Origin: Actinomycetota bacterium
GTDB taxonomy: Bacteria > Actinomycetota > Actinomycetes > Nanopelagicales > Nanopelagicaceae
Direction of reading: 5' to 3'
DNA length: 24,602 nt
NCBI GenBank assembly: GCA_009699765.1
Contig: WLNN01000004.1
Coordinates: forward strand, 1-24,602
The notes beneath the pieces are model-generated. The model saw nothing but the letters and a program-made list of their open reading frames with translations, searched no databases and was not told the origin of the DNA. Of this stretch, positions 23,101 to 24,602 are shown in pieces. The stretch's first letter is position 1. Each line of letters opens with the position of its first letter. The translations under genes and the position numbers were made by a program.

Positions 23101-23793
23101 ATGTCTGTAGCCGATATGAGCAAAGATCCCGACCAGGTCGCCGCAATGTTCGATGGCGTCGCAAAACGCTATGACCTCGTTAATGATCTATTGAGCCTTG
23201 GCCAGACCAAACGTTGGCGCAGAGCAGTCACCCGATTAATCGACCCAAAGCCAGGGATGAAGATTCTTGATATGGCGGCCGGCCCCGGGGCGAGCTCGGA
23301 GCCACTTCATAAATTAGGCGCCGAAGTCACCTCGGCTGACTTCTCCCATGGAATGCTCGATGCTGGGCGTAAGCAGCGCCCATACCTCAATTTTCAATGG
23401 GCCGATGCGCTCGCCCTGCCTTTTGGGGATAACTCTTTCGACCTCTACACGATCTCTTTTGGCCTTCGCAATACCCACAAGACAGAAAAGGCGCTCGCTG
23501 AGGCGCTCCGAGTTGTCCGTCCAGGTGGCCGCTTGGTCATTGTTGAATTTTCAGCGCCAACTTGGCGTCCCTTTCGTACCATTTATACCAATTACCTGAT
23601 GAGCGCCCTTCCATGGATCGCCCGAAAGAGTTCATCAAATCCGGATGCCTATATCTACCTGGCTGAATCAATCAAGGCGTGGCCCAACCAAGAGGCGCTC
23701 GCTGCCATCATCGAAAGTGTTGGCTGGTCGCAGGTCCAGGTCTATAACCTAACCGGCGGAGTTGTCGCAGTTCACACTTCTATCAAGCCGTAA
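23101..23793 (+). CDS. menG: Demethylmenaquinone methyltransferase
   Basis: A 230-residue SAM-dependent methyltransferase (UbiE/MenG family) that makes menaquinone from demethylmenaquinone. It shows VAAMFDGVAKRYDLVND at the N-terminus, the SAM-binding LDMAAGPGASSEPL, SADFSHGML, the family signature ISFGLRN and VRPGGRLVIVEFS. The start is the ATG at 23101 with GGGAG 9 bases upstream; an in-frame TTG at 23065 is less likely. This gene looks richer in G+C (about 55% in the lines I counted) and uses more C-ending codons than its neighbours. In mycobacteria the counterpart (Rv0558) ends the same men region. Confidence 0.95.
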   Translation: MSVADMSKDPDQVAAMFDGVAKRYDLVNDLLSLGQTKRWRRAVTRLIDPKPGMKILDMAAGPGASSEPLHKLGAEVTSADFSHGMLDAGRKQRPYLNFQWADALALPFGDNSFDLYTISFGLRNTHKTEKALAEALRVVRPGGRLVIVEFSAPTWRPFRTIYTNYLMSALPWIARKSSSNPDAYIYLAESIKAWPNQEALAAIIESVGWSQVQVYNLTGGVVAVHTSIKP

Positions 23794-23819
23794 CGATTTA
23801 ACCTACTGGCTGTACCACC

Positions 23820-23825
23820 TAGACT
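23820..23825 (+). promoter_or_regulatory. -10 box (TAGACT) of the nuo operon
   Basis: TAGACT lies 8 bases before the GTG at 23834, with a weak TTTAAC -35 17 bases further upstream. There is no Shine-Dalgarno sequence, so the nuo mRNA is probably leaderless. Confidence 0.45.
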
Positions 23826-23833
23826 TACGACCC

Positions 23834-24199
23834 GTGAGCGCTAATCCGTATCTGCCAATCATCATTCTCTTTGCTATCGGATTTGGCTTCGCCGCATTTT
23901 CTGTCGGCATCGCAGCAGTTACCGGTCCGGCTCGATATAACCGTGCCAAGCAAGAAGCATATGAGTGCGGAATCGAACCATCACCACAAGCTCTCGAAGG
24001 CGGACGCTTCCCCGTGAAGTACTTCCTCACCGCAATGCTCTTCATTGTCTTCGATATTGAAATTGTTTTCCTTTATCCATGGGCAGTCACATTTGATGCA
24101 CTTGGTTTATTTGGTTTAGTTGAAATGGGAATCTTTATCGCAACGGTATTCGTTGCATATGCATACGTTTGGCGACGTGGCGGATTGGAATGGGACTAA
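23834..24199 (+). CDS. nuoA: NADH-quinone oxidoreductase subunit A
   Basis: A 121-residue membrane subunit of respiratory complex I with three helices. YECGIEPSPQALEGGRFPVK and FLTAMLFIVFDIEIVFLYPW are the conserved loop and second helix with the acidic residues typical of NuoA. The start is the GTG at 23834 (VSANPYLPI): the length is then normal, and a TAGACT box lies 8 bases upstream; a longer frame from 23762 overlaps menG. NuoB follows after 3 bases. The menaquinone made by the genes to the left would be its electron acceptor. Confidence 0.94.
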   Translation: MSANPYLPIIILFAIGFGFAAFSVGIAAVTGPARYNRAKQEAYECGIEPSPQALEGGRFPVKYFLTAMLFIVFDIEIVFLYPWAVTFDALGLFGLVEMGIFIATVFVAYAYVWRRGGLEWD

Positions 24200-24202
24200 T
24201 CC

Positions 24203-24602
24203 ATGGGCCTAGAAGATAAGTTACCAAGCGGAATTCTTCTCTCAACTGTAGAAGGTCTCGCGGGTTACATGCGCAAGAGCTCTGTATGGCCTGCAACATT
24301 TGGTCTTGCATGTTGCGCAATCGAAATGATGGCACTTGGTTCATCACCAAAACATGATATTTCTCGTTTCGGAATGGAACGGTTTAGCGCATCACCTCGT
24401 CAAGCAGATCTCATGATTGTTGCTGGACGTGTTTCACAGAAGATGGCTCCAGTACTTCGACAAATTTACGATCAAATGACAGCCCCAAAGTGGGTTATCT
24501 CAATGGGTGCATGTGCATCTTCAGGCGGAATGTTTAATAACTACGCAATCGTGCAAGGTGTTGATCACGTCGTACCAGTTGATATTTATTTGCCGGGTTG
24601 CC
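24203..24602 (+). CDS. nuoB: NADH-quinone oxidoreductase subunit B, partial
   Basis: The first 133 codons of the peripheral-arm subunit that holds iron-sulfur cluster N2, next to the quinone site. Cluster ligands seen are the tandem Cys37-Cys38 ([10 protein letters not shown]), Cys104 (GACASSGG) and Cys133 (PGC) at the very edge. [20 protein letters not shown] is a strong family signature. The gene starts 3 bases after nuoA and runs out of the window, so the rest of the nuo operon should lie to the right. Confidence 0.97.
   Translation, partial: MGLEDKLPSGILLSTVEGLAGYMRKSSVWPATFGLACCAIEMMALGSSPKHDISRFGMERFSASPRQADLMIVAGRVSQKMAPVLRQIYDQMTAPKWVISMGACASSGGMFNNYAIVQGVDHVVPVDIYLPGC

Noticed and set aside
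1..24602. CRISPR arrays, tRNA genes, insertion sequences, phage or toxin-antitoxin genes
   Set aside because: No repeated spacer pattern, transposase motif, tRNA-like fold or toxin family could be recognised; nearly all sequence is explained by core genes.

Overview
The window looks like core chromosome of a streamlined, low-to-moderate GC actinobacterium. The gene families and their order are actinobacterial: proC beside the 32-residue ribosomal protein bS22, XPB helicase with a helicase-associated partner, a histidine phosphatase followed by a tlpA-ccdA-resB-ccsB operon, short MenE, and menaquinone genes. By eye the base composition is about 45-48% GC, genes overlap heavily, and I count roughly 470 non-coding bases (about 98% coding; the largest gap is 98 bases). 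That compactness suggests a small-genome freshwater lineage such as Nanopelagicales (acI), but this placement is inference. No stretch over 300 bases lacks a gene. I see no tRNA, rRNA, CRISPR, insertion sequence or phage gene.

Layout. 1-2846: a Cys-rich conserved protein (minus, runs off the left edge), then proC, a secreted protein and bS22 (plus). 2881-5268: a secreted zinc metallopeptidase with a fibronectin III domain and propeller-like repeats (minus). 5304-5549: a glutaredoxin-like protein (plus) whose 3' end overlaps the XPB gene. 5512-11245: a minus-strand block read in the order HAD phosphatase, helicase-associated protein, M20 peptidase, XPB; the last three overlap by 4 bases each. 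11306-15575: plus-strand operon of a histidine phosphatase and System II cytochrome c maturation (TlpA/ResA-like thioredoxin lipoprotein, CcdA, ResB, CcsB). 15579-23793: menaquinone synthesis, as menE-menA-small membrane protein (minus), menB-menC-menD (plus), bioY-menF (minus) and menG (plus). 23834 to the end: the start of the NADH dehydrogenase operon (nuoA, nuoB partial).

How the genes fit together. MenF, MenD, MenC, MenE, MenB, MenA and MenG cover chorismate to menaquinone except the MenH and MenI steps, which have no candidate here. The quinone is reduced by the Nuo complex that starts at the right edge, and cytochrome c assembly supplies downstream respiratory proteins, so 11.3-24.6 kb is largely a respiration block. 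From memory, the order proC, bS22, HAD phosphatase, glutaredoxin-like protein, phosphatase, cytochrome c maturation, menA, menE, menB, menC, menD, menG follows the Mycobacterium tuberculosis Rv0500-Rv0558 region.

Several genes have a TANNNT box 6-9 bases before the start codon and no Shine-Dalgarno sequence, the arrangement expected for leaderless mRNAs. Genes internal to operons instead use 1-, 4- or 8-base overlaps. I found no convincing new defence, mobile or biosynthetic system. The most unusual points are the paired divergent promoters sharing a near-identical block, the M20 peptidase inside the XPB operon, the secreted metallopeptidase with a displaced third zinc ligand, and the small membrane protein locked into the menE-menA operon.
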